DNA of 64,000 bases from Diphasiastrum complanatum. Lineage: Eukaryota; Streptophyta; Lycopodiopsida; Lycopodiales; Lycopodiaceae. This document shows positions 11,830 through 23,555 of this stretch, one piece after another. Numbering within the stretch: position 1 is the first letter of the stretch; every line of letters starts with the position of its first letter. The notes beneath the pieces are model-generated. The model did no database searches and had not been told where the DNA came from. It saw only the letters and a list, made by a program, of their open reading frames with translations. The translations under genes and the position numbers were made by a program. The DNA is taken from positions 28,692,107-28,756,106 of the forward strand of contig CM055094.1 of assembly GCA_029204225.1 (NCBI GenBank). Reading direction: 5' to 3'.

Positions 11830-11841
11830 TGGTATCAGAGC
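11830..11841 (+). other. tRNA-Met primer-binding site of element C
   Basis: TGGTATCAGAGC abuts the CA end of the 5' LTR with no spacer. Confidence 0.95.
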
Positions 11842-12428
11842 CAAGTACAAGAGGTTCTATTGAAATTGATTAGGGTTGATCCAAATCAAAGCCAAAATCA
11901 GCAAGTTTTAGGAAACTAGCCAATTTTTGTGTAGCGAGTTGGATTTGATAGATATCCTCAAAAATTTTGGACCAGAACTTGTTGTGGACTGTAGAAACAC
12001 TTTTCACACGTGTGAGGCCTTACAGCTTTGGTTTCGGCTGAGAAATTTCAAAAAATTGTACAATTTGACTCACACATCCAATTTGAGAGTTTTTTAGTGC
12101 AAAAACAAGCATTTTTTTTATAGAGAATCTAATCCTTTGATTAGTTCTTGGATTAGATCAGCCAAAAAATTAAATTTGAGGCTTGAATTAGGGGCATTAA
12201 TTGATTATCTCTGATTTTTTGAGTGTATGTTAGAGAGAGATATTGCTAAAAATCATAGATTAAGGAGTGATTTTGCAAGTTTGAGACTAGAATCTAAATT
12301 TCCATCATTCTAGATTGGTTCATGAGTGATAGGATTGAGTCTATAAGCTTTCTAATTGCTAGAAGACTTTAGGTTCAGATCTCTTAGAGAAACCATAAGA
12401 GTTTCTAGTGCTTTTTCACATTCAAAAA

Positions 12429-13640
12429 ATGGCATCAATGGGTGGTTTTTTGCTTGAAGCTAGTGAAAGGCTTACATCCACTAATTATGCTACTTGGATA
12501 GTTCGAATGGAGTCTTTACATGTACTTTATGATCTTTATGACATAGTACTTGAGGTGGAAGTAGAACCTTAAGGAGGAGTTGAATTGGCAAAGTACAAAA
12601 AGAGATGTAGAGTTGCATTACATTGCATAAAGATGAATGTAAGTAATGAACTTTTGAAGGAAATCTCATTTTGTACCACATCCAAAGAGGCATGGGATTC
12701 ATTAAAAGAAATTTATGGATCCAAGAATACTTCAAGGATACTCATGCTTAGGAATCAAATCCTTCAAAGCATGAAAGGAAGTAGTGAAAGTGCCCAAAAT
12801 TATGTCTTTAAGATCAAATCTTTGAATAAGGAGTTGTCTTTTATAGATGATAAAATCAAAGATGATGAATTAGTTTAAAGCATTTTGAATGGATTAGGAG
12901 ATGATTATTCCAATCTTGTCCAAACTTTTGCTATTCAAGATTCACTTCCTAGTATTGAAAAACTTCAAAGTGTGCTTGTAAGTGAGGAGAGTAGAATGCT
13001 TCATATCAAAAGTAGGATGAGTTCCTTATCTTTGAATGATGGTGATGAAAAAACTAACTTTTCCTTGAAAGGCAAGAAGAAGAAGTTTCCATCCAAGAAG
13101 ACTCAAGACATGGATATGGAGAGCAAAGATGGAGCATCAAGTTCCAAAGGCAAGAGCAAGAAGGACAAGAAGAAGCTAAAGTGTTTCTTTTGTGGAAAAA
13201 AGGGACATTTTGCATCCGAGTGCTACAAGAAGAAAAATGCCCAAGAGAAGGACAATCAAAGCAATCTTGTGCTTGAGGAGGAGGAGGGGGAAGGCAATAT
13301 ATCTTTAATGGTATGCTCACCACAAACATCTAATCAAGACACTTGGTGGATTGATACTGGGGCAAGCTCTCACATGACTCACCAAAAAGACTACTTTTCT
13401 AATCTACTTTCTTACAATAGTTCTAAGAGATTTATCTTCATTGCAGGTGATCAAGAATGTGAGATTGTAGGTGTTGGATCCATTCCTTTATGTCTAGGAT
13501 CATCTAAAAAAGTAGATCTAGACAATGTTCTTTATGTACCTTCAATTACAAAGAACTTGTTGAGTGTAGGACAATTTATGGATAGTGGATTAGATGTACA
13601 TTTCAAGCATGGAGCATGTTTTATCTTGAAAGATGAACTT
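12429..13640 (+). pseudogene. copia gag and protease of element C
   Basis: The ATG at 12429 (MASMGGFLLEASERLTSTNY) matches the N-terminus of element A. Two in-frame TAA codons interrupt it, near 12570 and near 12876; both read as CAA-to-TAA changes against element A. The gag UBN2 region is followed by the CCHC knuckle CFFCGKKGHFASEC (about 13180-13225) and the protease DTGASSHM (about 13350). Similarity to element A stops at about 13637, at ...CFILKDE, where the inverted segment begins; the following ~70 nt of open frame are antisense reading of RT sequence. Confidence 0.9.
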
Positions 13641-15545
13641 TTACACTTAGTTCCATGGGAGTTTCAACTCCTTTACAATCAATCATGCCAAATTTTGCTA
13701 AGATTGATCTAGCATACTTAGATTGACATATGAAAGTAAAATCATTACTTCTAGTGACTTCTATTCCAAGTATAACTTTAAGAAGTCCTAGATCTACCAT
13801 CCTAAATTCACTAGACAAGGAAACTTTTACATCTTTGATGCCATCTAGATCATTTCCTGTGAGTATAATGTCATCAACATATAAAACTAAGATAATGATC
13901 TTCCCATCATTACATTTGTAGTACAATGATGGTTCATAAGAACTTACAACAAATCTAATGGAAATAGGATAGGAATGCAACCTAGAGTACCATGCTCTTG
14001 GTGCTTGCTTGAGTCCATAAAATCTCTTCTTCAAGAAACACACCTTGTCTTCTTCTCCATCATTGATGAAGCCCTCGGGTTGGCACATGTAGATTTCCTC
14101 TTCCAAGAATCCATTCGAGAAAGCATTTGTCACATCAAGTTGGAAGAGCTCCCATTTGAAAGAAGTTGCAAGACATATGATTAATCTAATGGTCACAAGC
14201 TTTGCAACAGGTGCAAAGGTTTCATCATAATCTATGCCTTTGACTTGCAAAAAAGCTTTTGCTACAATTCTAGCTTTATACTTATAAATGGAACCATCTT
14301 GATTATATTTCAATCTATATATCCATTTACAAGTAAGAGGCTTCTTTCCATAAGGTAGATCAACAAGATTCCAGGTTTGATTTTCGATTAGTGCATCAAA
14401 CTCTACTTGCATAGCTTTCCTCCAATATTGAGACTTATTTGCTTCCTCAAAACTAGTTGGTTCTTCAAGCATAGTAGTCAAGAAAGTATAAGAGTTGAGT
14501 AGTTGAGAATCTTCCCTTTGCTCCCCTTTGTCACTATAAGTGAGCCTTAATGGCTCAATCCTTGTCCTTGTTGATCTTCTTGGCACCCTTGGACTTTGAG
14601 TAAGTTCCACTTGGTCTTCATCTTCATGAAGCTCCTCCTCGGCCATAACATGATCCTTGACAAGTTGAGTATTGTTGTAAGTCACCTTTTCTTTGGCTTG
14701 GAGATATTCATCAAAAAGTACATCTCTACTTATAATAACTTTTTTGGTAATCGGATCGAATATCCTATAAGCTTTCTTACTTTCACTATAACCAACAAAG
14801 ATGTCTTTGAAAGAAGTGGCATCTTCCCTTTTCCTTGTTTCTAAAGGAATATGTACATAACAAGTACATCCAAAAACTTTCAAATCACTAAGATTTGGCT
14901 TTTTGCCAAATAATGCTTCATAAGTTGTAAGTCCTTTAATGGCACTATTAGTCATTCTATTACATAGAAAGTTTGCACATAAGATAGCTTCTCCCCAAAA
15001 TGAAATAGGAAGGGATGCATCTAATCTCATAGCTTTAGCACACTCACAAAGCGTCCTATTCTTTCTCTCAACTACTCCATTTTGTTGTGGAGTGTATGTG
15101 CAAGTAAACTCTCTTCTAGTGCCATTAGTTTCACAAAACTCTTTCATCCTGTTGGGGATGTACTCCCCTCAATACTTTCAAGCTAGTATTAAGTTCCTTT
15201 TCCAGAAGAGTTTTGAACTTTACAAAGGACTCAAAAACTTCACTTTTCTTAGACAAGAGATAAACCGAAGAGTATCTTGATCTATCATCAATAAAAGTGA
15301 CATACATAAGAGCTCCGCCATTTGATTCATGTGAAAATGAATGAACATCCGAGTGTATAAGGTCAAGAGGAGAGTTAGATCTTGTCAAAGATCTCTTGAA
15401 AGGTAGCTTATGAGATTTGGAGAGTCCACAAGCTTCACAAAGCTTGCCACACTTGGATATGGTTTTGGGAAGTCCACTTGCTAGCTCCTTTGTCACCATG
15501 GTCTCCATAGCTTTGTAGTTAGGATGACTCAAGTTTTGCAGGTGA
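13638..15545 (-). pseudogene. inverted copia integrase-reverse transcriptase segment in element C
   Basis: Opposite in orientation to the rest of the element. From right to left it begins in the integrase zinc module (LSHPNYKAMETM), continues through SKCGKLCEACGLSKSH and LIHSDVHSFSH, then after one frame break near 15140 runs open for about 508 codons: TPQQNGVVERKNRTL, the integrase C-terminal region, RT with KARIVAKAFLQVKGIDYDET, FYGLKQAPRAWY and the catalytic VLYVDDIILTGN. It ends at ...TPMELSVKVHL. About 45 residues are missing at the integrase side and about 100 between RT and RNase H, so both breakpoints also lost sequence. The long intact RT frame suggests the event is not ancient. Confidence 0.9.
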
Positions 15546-16002
15546 CAAGATGGATAGAAGATCCATAAGTGCATTTGCTACATTCTTATGTGGAGGAGCT
15601 ATATCTTGGCTTTCCAAAAAGCAAGATACCATCTCTCTTTCATCAACAGAATCCGAGTATAAAGCTATGACAACAACAACAAAGGAGGTTCTTTGGCTTA
15701 AAAGGCTTTTGGAGGAACTACATGTGATCAAGGATGAAGACATTTCAAGCATATATTGTGACAACCAAGCAGCTCAACAACTTGCAAACAATCCAGTCTT
15801 CCATGCTCGAACAAAGCACATTGAGATTTCACATCATTTCGTGAGGGAGAAAGTGCAAGCAAAGGAGATCAAGCTTATTCATGTTTCATCATCAGATTGC
15901 ATTGCTGATATACTCACCAAGGCATTGCCTAAAGATCCACTTGTAAAATTAAGATTGGCTCTTGGAGTTATAGATAGATCTATGCTAGATTTACCAAGCT
16001 AG
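15541..16002 (+). pseudogene. copia RNase H, C-terminal part (element C)
   Basis: Back in plus orientation: GDKMDRRSISAFATFLCGGA, LSSTESEYKAM, YCDNQAAQQLANNPVFHART and KHIEISHHFVRE are the standard end of a copia polyprotein, closing at TAG 16000-16002. Its first ~100 residues are absent at the inversion joint. A short purine run (GAGGAG, 16009-16014) before the LTR is the likely polypurine tract. Confidence 0.9.
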
Positions 16003-16014
16003 ATTTTTGAGGAG

Positions 16015-16897
16015 TGTGAGAAATGCAAAAATAAGCTTGGTAGAAGCCAAAAATCTTGTATATAGGATAAACACACATGTGTGGAGCCTGTTCCCACGTG
16101 TGAAACTAGTGTACTTGTCATGTACCATAATCATATATGTTGTACATATGATTTAATTCAAGTTCTAGTGGCTAAAAAGGCCAAAAACTAGTTTTCTAGA
16201 TATATGACACATGGCATCAATCTATTGATTGCATGAGCCAAATACATTTGATAGGTGTCATATCTCATGTGTAGAGGACAGATCACACGTGTGGAAAAAG
16301 CTGAAGTAGGCGAGTTTTTGCTTCTATAAGATTTCTATGAAGATCTCCACATAGTAGGAAATTGGACCAAAAATGCCCAGAAATGCCCAAAAATAGAAAG
16401 TTTGATCCAGGTGTCAAAATTGCATGATAATGACAAGGCATCCTCACACATGTGAGATCTGATGCATGATCAGTACCTCGAGCTCCAAGAAGTGTATATA
16501 TAGAGGCATATTTGGCCACAATCAATATGAAACATCAATCTTGATTTTGGAAGCAATTTTGTGTAATTCTCTCTATTTGTCTACATTTGTTTTGATTGTT
16601 TTGAGGTTCTATCACAGTGTACTTTATTTTCAGGTTGGAGTCCGTACTCTGACAGGGTTTCACACGTGTGAAACCCTGTCAGAGTACGGACTCCAACCTG
16701 AAAATAAAGTACACGTGTGAAACCAGCAAGTACATTTACCTTCATAAATGATTGTTTTTGTTAAGATTTTATGTCTAGAATTGATCTAGATTGATCTTAA
16801 TCTCAAGTAGATTGATAGATCAAGTAAATCTAACATCCAATCCCTCTTGAGGATCTGATTAGGATCCACTCTTGGTCCATTTTGTACGTTTTTCACA
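16015..16897 (+). repeat. 3' LTR of element C (883 bp)
   Basis: Begins TGTGAGAAATGC and ends CACA, followed by the right target duplication ATCTG. It is longer than the 5' LTR because it keeps about 88 bp deleted there and carries an extra inverted arm (see 16617-16714). Confidence 0.92.
16617..16714. repeat. 98-bp perfect palindrome in the 3' LTR of element C
   Basis: Two 49-bp arms (16617-16665 and 16666-16714) are exact reverse complements with no spacer. The centre is CACACGTGTG. The 5' LTR has only the left arm and the central palindrome, so the right arm was added after the LTRs were made. Confidence 0.97.
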
Positions 16898-16902
16898 ATC
16901 TG

Positions 16903-17480
16903 TTAATTATGAATGGAGAATTTGTAGGATTTGTGTTAAGCGAGTAGATCTTATATGAGTTATTCGTGATGACACCAAAGTTAGAATGCTGAATGCTTAG
17001 AATAAGTTGTTGAATTATGCTTGTCATGTTTCACGTTCTGTGGAAATGCCGATGAATTGAGGACTGTTAGGAATAGCAATATCCTCGGTTGTTTGTGTAG
17101 AAGTGATAGGAAGCTTAATTGGAAAGTGCAAATTCTAAGCAGGTGATCGTGATTAAGAGGAGCATTCAACATTGAAGGGAGATTGATTAACCGAGAAGGA
17201 AAGAAGACGACATGAAAACACCTCGAAATGCATTTCTCCTTGCTTGATGACGTCGCTCTGTCTGCTAGCTCTGAGCAGCCAGTTTCAAGAGTCAATTTGA
17301 GAATGACCAAAAAAAAGTTCCTTCTAGTCTTAGTTAGGCCCATTCCCAAAATGCCTTGCAAACATAGATTGTTTCTTCATTATGAAAATTTTTAATAAAA
17401 AAGGTTTTTTTTTGTCTTTCGGGTCCTTCAGGGCCTTTCATTTGAAAATTTTTAATGAAAAAATGTCTTGTTTGCCCTTC
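16903..17480. other. no gene seen
   Basis: About 580 bp after element C. The first ~80 bp may continue the interrupted older LTR; the rest shows two GAAAATTTTTAATRAAAAA runs (17383-17400, 17444-17462) but no supported coding sequence. Confidence 0.4.
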
Positions 17481-17489
17481 AAAACTTCA

Positions 17490-18486
17490 TGGCCCTCTCA
17501 ATGCAATATTATCCTGAGGAACAACCTATTCAAATTGACCAAAATGGTTAGGCCATTTTTCCTTCAGCACTTCAGAAGCGATGTTTTGTATGCGGAGAGA
17601 CCACTCACTTTCAAAGTGAATGTAGACTTTGTTATGAATTTGTAACTGAGTGTGCTGATTGTATTAGAAGGCATTGCTATAAAGATTGCCCTAACCAAAC
17701 CAAGAAGATAGTTTCAACACGTAGGGTATCCGAAGACCCGTTGCATGCAGTCACACGCGCACAACGAAGGCCTTAGATCAGTCTAAGGACCCCTCACAAC
17801 CTCACCCTTCTGCTAATACTTCCATGATTCCACAATCTTACCCTGACCCTGTGGAAGCTCAACGACAATACCATGAGTTCCGAGATGAGTTTGATAGAGT
17901 TGAAGATAGGATTTCTACTCCGCTATCCGCCCAGTTACTTACGCAGGGGCAACCGCCACGAGGAATAGAGGTTCTTTCTGATCTCTTACAAGCCCAAATC
18001 ACCATGCCCTTCTACACGGTTGTCCAGTTTTCCAAACTCCTGCGAGATGCCATATTGCAAAGCTCCTAGCAACTTGATGTACCTGATGAGATGAGACGTC
18101 CAGAAAACGCTGAAGTGGTTCATAATCTTGACATGAGCTTACTTCATATAGGTGTTGCTAAAGGTAACAACATCACTCACCCGTCCGTGCATTATAAAGC
18201 TTACCCATCTATACAAGCCATTCTCGATAGTGGTTCTGGTGTGAATATTATCGCCTTGTCCTTAGCCAAGGCATGGGAAATATCCACATTGTAAAAGCCC
18301 AAGTACAAGTTACGTATGGTTGACCAACAAATGATGATACCCGCCAGTCACATAAGCAATTTACCGATCAAAATTGTCGATTTGATTTTCACCATAGAGT
18401 GTGTAGTCCTAGATTTTCCTGATGAACCGCACACCTATCAATTCCTTCTTGGGACTTCTTTGGAGGTGGTGCAGTTTGATACATGA
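17490..18486 (+). pseudogene. Ty3/gypsy gag C-terminus and protease relic
   Basis: Translation with breaks gives a CCHC knuckle RCFVCGETTHFQSECRLC, a second Cys-rich element CADCIRRHCYKDCPNQTKK, then after several stops an aspartic protease segment around 18190-18294 with AILDSGSGVNIIALSLAKAW. Further readable sequence continues to about 18486. Frameshifts and stops (for example near 17775 and 18069) make it non-functional. The DSGS protease motif and double Cys cluster fit a gypsy-type element; no RT follows, because a copia fragment begins at 18492. Confidence 0.65.
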
Positions 18487-18491
18487 GCGAT

Positions 18492-18760
18492 CTAAGTGTC
18501 TTTTAGATTTAGGGGTATGATGGCTACCGCTTTGCCATCCTTCGCTTCCCATGTTGGAAGTTGTTCGGGTTCTGCCGGTTTGGCTATAGAACCGTTTACG
18601 TATTTCCATAGCTCCTTTTCGATTAGGATCATCTTCATTTTGAACTTCCACATGTGGAAGTCATCTCCGTTGAATTTGTTGATCAAGCGGGTCTTTGAGG
18701 TGCCTTCCATTGTAATCGAGGAACAGAGATTGAATACAAACAAAATGAACAGCTTCTATG
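18492..18760 (-). pseudogene. copia gag N-terminus fragment
   Basis: The minus strand encodes MEGTSKTRLINKFNGDDFHM then WKFKMKMILIEKELWKYVNG, the standard start of a Tnt1-type gag, and stops at the junction with the gypsy relic at 18491. It lies just downstream of a PBS and LTR of the same strand, so it is the 5' end of a truncated element. Confidence 0.8.
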
Positions 18761-18813
18761 CAAAAGAACGTATTAAGTTCTATAGAAAATCCCTAGTAAT
18801 CCACTAAACCTGA

Positions 18814-18825
18814 GCTCTGATACCA
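18814..18825 (-). other. tRNA-Met primer-binding site
   Basis: The minus strand reads TGGTATCAGAGC, four bases after the LTR end. Confidence 0.9.
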
Positions 18826-18829
18826 CTTC

Positions 18830-19180
18830 TGTTGGTGTGTGCAACGGCAGTGGAAGCCACAACGGAACAAAAGAGACGATTATGATAACAATATGAACGA
18901 CGTCTATACCAACAGTAAGAAAAACAATGAACACAGTGATTATTGTGATTTTCAAGAACGTGGATTACTTGGAGAATGAAGTTTAATGAGCTTGTTCTTT
19001 AGTTTATCAAAATAGGAGTCTTAGACTACCGTAACAGAAGGATTGTGAAACATTAGGCATCTTGGACAACCATGTGATCCTCTGCTTCTGATAATTGTGT
19101 TTGTGTAAGAGAGAGAGTGATAAATACATTCAACAAAAATGCAAAGATTGAACAGTAGTGAATCTGTATATTAAAAATAA
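18830..19180 (-). repeat. copia LTR (R/U5 part), inverted copy of 25088-25439
   Basis: About 350 bp match the reverse complement of 25088-25439 with scattered substitutions, ending in ...CACACCAACA next to the PBS. Similarity stops near 19180; the U3 parts differ or are missing. Confidence 0.8.
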
Positions 19181-20643
19181 CATTCTCATTTCTTAGCGTT
19201 GGATCGTCCAAGCCTTTCTACAGTTCAGCTACAATGCCTAAGAACTAATGTTGTATGAATCATTGACTGTAACTACATACAAGACTCATATCTGATTTTC
19301 ATGTGACGTCTGACTCATACTTAGGTGAAGAAGTGGTGATCAGGCCGACCTACTGGCCCGTTCCGTTTGATGTAATACTATTCTGAAAAGTTCAAATCCT
19401 CCCAAACATGTGACAAAAGCTCATCTTGTAAAGTGAGTAAAGTAATGCCGATCACAATGATTTGCCATAAATGTCCCTGCTCCACAATATGGATTTGGGC
19501 ACTCTTTCCTCAAACGTTGAACTTTCTCAGAATCGTTCACTTTGTAATCCATTCAATTTGAACTAGACAAGATCATCTAGAACCAAACATGATTATTCAA
19601 CAGGCATTACTGATGGAAAAATGTGTGGACTGTCTGTTGATCATGATGGTAGGTCGCTGATCAGATCAAAGAGGATTCAAGACTTGTTTTGCCATCAAAA
19701 TAAAAAACTGCTAGTTGGAACTTAGCGATCTAGTATTTGAAATACTTTTACATAAATTGTTATATATTCTTGAATATCCTTGAGCGCTCTGCCATTTTCT
19801 TTGTTGTTTGTTTTATTGTGGAGTTGGATCACAAAAAGTTGGCATTAGTTTCTGAGCTCAATCTATATTGGTGCCGTTTTCATTCCATAATCTTCCCCGG
19901 GAGTTGAAGCAAGGCAGTCCAGCAATTGCAGATAAGGACTTTGATATTCCTAATGCAGATGATGCCGCAAATCTTGAGAGAGAGGGAGTGAGCGGTTAGG
20001 GTTGTTAGGTTAAAGTAGGAGAAGTAATTCGAGCGAGATTAGGGTTAGGGTAGGTGAGGGTTAGGTTACATTTTGTTAGGGCACTTTTTTTTATAAAATG
20101 AGTCTTTGGCAGAAACTTCAAAATGAAGAGATTGGAAAAAAATCAAGAGAAACAAAACTTCAAAAGTGAAAAGTTGAAGTGCTTCTCTCCCAAATTTCCT
20201 ACCAAAGCTAAAATTTGACCTCCTTCACAAGAAATGTCATATCTCTCTCAATTTTCAACCAAATTGGCTGCAAATTGGCTCAAATTCAAGCTAAAAGTGA
20301 GATCTACAATCTTATAAAAATACAGTCATAAAATTCGGCCAGAAGTATAGCCAAAATGGAGGTAAACAAACTGCAAAAACTATCACTAACTAAAATTGGA
20401 AAGAAAACACTAAAATGGCCATAACTTGGTCAATACAGCTCCAAATCAGAAAATCTTAGTACCTCCAAAAAGTAAACAAAAGATTTACTAATTCACAACA
20501 GGGAATTACACAAAAAAATGAAGATTAAATGGTCAAAAATTGAATCAAAGCTTGCTGGAAATTGAAAAAAACAAGAAAACAAGAACAAGAAACTCTACCA
20601 AACTTAACAAAGTCCACCAAATCTGATGGAGAAAGGATCTAAT
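19181..20643. other. non-coding; leader-like sequence of another element
   Basis: No supported ORF. From about 20040 to 20643 the minus strand looks like the untranslated leader of an LTR element, since a PBS follows at 20644. TTGGTGCCG at 19868-19876 resembles a gypsy primer site but no LTR could be shown. A few TTAGGG words occur near 20000-20060. Confidence 0.4.
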
Positions 20644-20655
20644 GCTCTGATACCA
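20644..20655 (-). other. tRNA-Met primer-binding site of an undefined element
   Basis: The minus strand reads TGGTATCAGAGC. The LTR to its right should start near 20665 and shares sequence with 48256-48440. Confidence 0.75.
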
Positions 20656-20664
20656 AAATTTTCA

Positions 20665-20880
20665 TGTGCCAATCTTAGCATTCAAACATCTAATCCATTC
20701 ATTAAACATCAAATTACAATGGAAATACAAGAAATCAAGAAAACTAGTCCAAAAAATCAAGAAGATAGCTAAAAGTCACAAAACCTCACCAAAATAGACA
20801 AAGTAAGGTATCATCATTCATGATTATTGATCATTCATAAGATAGGGGTGATCTTGAGTACTCGTTCAGGGTCCAAAGGT
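20665..20880 (-). repeat. LTR-like repeat, second copy at 48256-48440
   Basis: Starts at GTGCCAATCTTAGCATT and keeps clear similarity with 48256-48440 for nearly 200 bp (ATCTAATCCATTC, CAATGGAAATRCAAGAAA, ATCAAGAAGATAG). Next to a PBS, so probably the end of an LTR. Its other boundary is not visible. Confidence 0.6.
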
Positions 20881-23555
20881 ACATTAAGTGATAGATCCTC
20901 CAAATGGGCAAAATCTTCAATACATCTAACTGTCATCATCATATATACTAGATAGCAGCTGACCAAACCTGAAGTTTAAGTTTAAAAACTAACAAAACAA
21001 TCATTTAACCTTCACGTTATCTTGAAAATCAATCTTTAGTCTGACTTCAATATCAAATAGGTACTTAGAGATGGAATAATTCTCAAATTATTTATCTCTG
21101 CATTGAAATACTATATTGACCTTTAGAAGTACACTAAAAGATAAATTTTCCTATTGGGTTTGATTCTCTCCAATCTAATAACATCACCTTCATGTAACCT
21201 CAATTTACATGAATCACTGGGTGAGTTCTCACCTTACATAAGAGATCAATGTTCAAAAGTTAAAGATCCAAAACAATTATAGTCCAAGACTATCCACAAT
21301 TACTTGTAGACCTGTCATAAATGCTTCTAGGTACAAATACACTTAGAATTTTTTAGAAACTAAGGTACAAAACTCATCCCACCAAAATCTCTTAGGAGAT
21401 CCATCAGGATAAAAATGACTTTAACTCAGTCCTGAGTACCCCATATACTCTCTTGAGTTAAGTGCTCTATCCCTAGCACCACATGCCAGAAAATAGCAAC
21501 CATTCAATTTTGATAGACTTAACTGCTCCTAATTAATCGGAGATTTTAGGCTGAAAAATTTGTGAAGGTAAGCAAATTCCTCATAAGTAAACAATTACTT
21601 AGTGAAAATGCATGTAAGATTCACACAATCTTAGACATGCACACAAATTTAGAATTCAAATAACATATCTAAATTTTGACTCAACCAATTGATCAAGAAT
21701 CACTCACTATCTTAAGAATCATCATATTTCCATATAATCATCTAATGACCTTTAAGTATCAATTTATGATTCGTCAGTCATAATTTATCGGATTCCAAAA
21801 ACCATAATCAATTAGAGATACATGAGTATATGCACAACATAGCACTCAAGAAATATAAGAAACATTCTGTAATCTTTTCCACAAGGAAAATTTTTGGATT
21901 CCAAGAATATTCTTTCAACCCAGTTCTTAACCAGAATATGAAATCCAAATTCTACAATCAACCTAGTAATTAAAGACTATTATAACAACCGTCGTCAAAT
22001 TTATACAATCACCTAGAACCACATCTAGAATTTACAAAGTTTGATTGAATTCAGTGGTTATCCTTGACATTAGTTAGACTCTGTCATCCAATATGAGCTC
22101 ACTAGGATATAGTCAATAACTTAGGATAGTTCTCTTTCAAGAAATATTCTATATCAAGAATCTTCTATATTCTATGCACACAATTCTCATAGATGAATCT
22201 AGATGACTCACAAACATGTGTCTTATAAGCAATATAGATCAAAATGAACAGTTCTCGATGAATTCTCTTCACACTGCTTATTTATCCAATTAACTTCTAA
22301 TCAAGATTATTCCAATTACTCAAGTCAATTGTAAATGATTCAGAAATCTTAAATGCCTAGGTGTAGATCTCAATTATACATGTATAACACCACATCTAGA
22401 TCATCTTCTAAACCATAAATAAGTTAATGAATTATCCTTTCCACAAAAAGAGACATTAACCTGCAAGTAACTGCTTCTAACAATATTTGTTCATATGTCT
22501 ATGCATATTGACTAGTTTAAGTATACGATATAAACTCAGTACATAGGAAACACATAGTAGATCCACAAAGATGTACATAAGCAACATATCCAACTATGTT
22601 CCTATACATAAACATAGGCTATCAACTGACAGATATCCATAATCTGCATATGTTACTCACATAACTCATTGAGAATCTTGCAACTCAGCTACCAAAGAGC
22701 TCTACTTCTCAGGAGTAAATAACATATCTGGGAAATCTTTGAAGTGAACAACTCCACATCACAAGTTTTCCAACCATCTAACTCTTATTAACAAGATTTC
22801 TTCTACCAATCAACCTACAATAGATTTTAGCATACAAACAAAGATTAGGCTAACTTATACATACATCTTTGGACATAACATTAAAGCTTTATTCCACTGA
22901 TCCAATCCATAACAAAATGGTACTTGTTAATAATCAGTGAACCTTAATTTAATCTTTACCACTACTTTCCATATTCATGAATATCTCATAGCTCAATAAC
23001 CCCAATACTCCTCTAGTTCTAGATTATTCAAAATAATCATTTAGAATGTTCCTCTATTTCAAATTGGATAGTTCTACCTTTGCACACATACATGATTTTT
23101 TCCCAAAATCAATGCAACTGGCTGATTCCTCGGAAGTTCTATTCCTATCTTTTCTTCTCCCCCTTTAAAAAAGAAATTCCATAGTTTCAATTGAAAAGCT
23201 CTTATGAGACAACGTATAAGATATCAAAGATTCAAAAAAGTCAGTAATGAGTATCCAATACTATTACAAACCGGACTTTTTCCTCAAAATCATAGAATAT
23301 CTTATCTCAAGTGATAGAAATGTTATCTCTCAATAACCAACTATCAAATAGAGATTAATGTTAGGGTTCAGGAAATCTAAATTCCAAGCCATATTCAAAA
23401 AGCCTACAAGGAAGTACAATTTCATATAACTATAACAGTCCTTTAGAACGGAGTTCTACATTGGAAAGAATTATATGAATCTCAATCCAATTGTCATGTA
23501 TTAAGGAAGTTCTAAGAGTAGAGGTCTAATATAAAAGAGAAATAGCTAATACACT
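20881..23555. other. AT-rich stretch without genes
   Basis: No ORF of 60 codons or more on either strand across this stretch and its left neighbour. Could be a long LTR or an old element body; short words around 22330-22400 resemble the reverse complement of 25600-25660, but too weakly to define a repeat. Confidence 0.5.

Larger units (their letters stand above)
11114..16897 (+). mobile_element. Ty1/copia retrotransposon C with inverted internal core
   Basis: Complete insertion of 5784 bp bounded by two LTRs and a perfect 5-bp target duplication ATCTG (11109-11113 and 16898-16902). Order on the plus strand: 5' LTR, PBS, leader, gag and protease, then about 1.9 kb of integrase-RT in reverse orientation, then RNase H and the 3' LTR in forward orientation. 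Coding similarity places it close to element A. The LTRs are alike apart from a few substitutions and three indels, so the insertion is fairly young. Confidence 0.92.

Noticed and set aside
19868-19876. TTGGTGCCG as a gypsy primer-binding site.
   Set aside because: The rest of the expected tRNA complement is poor and no LTR end or partner could be shown.
19990-20085. TTAGGG words resembling a telomere remnant.
   Set aside because: Only a few irregular copies, not the plant TTTAGGG unit, and inside what looks like an element leader.
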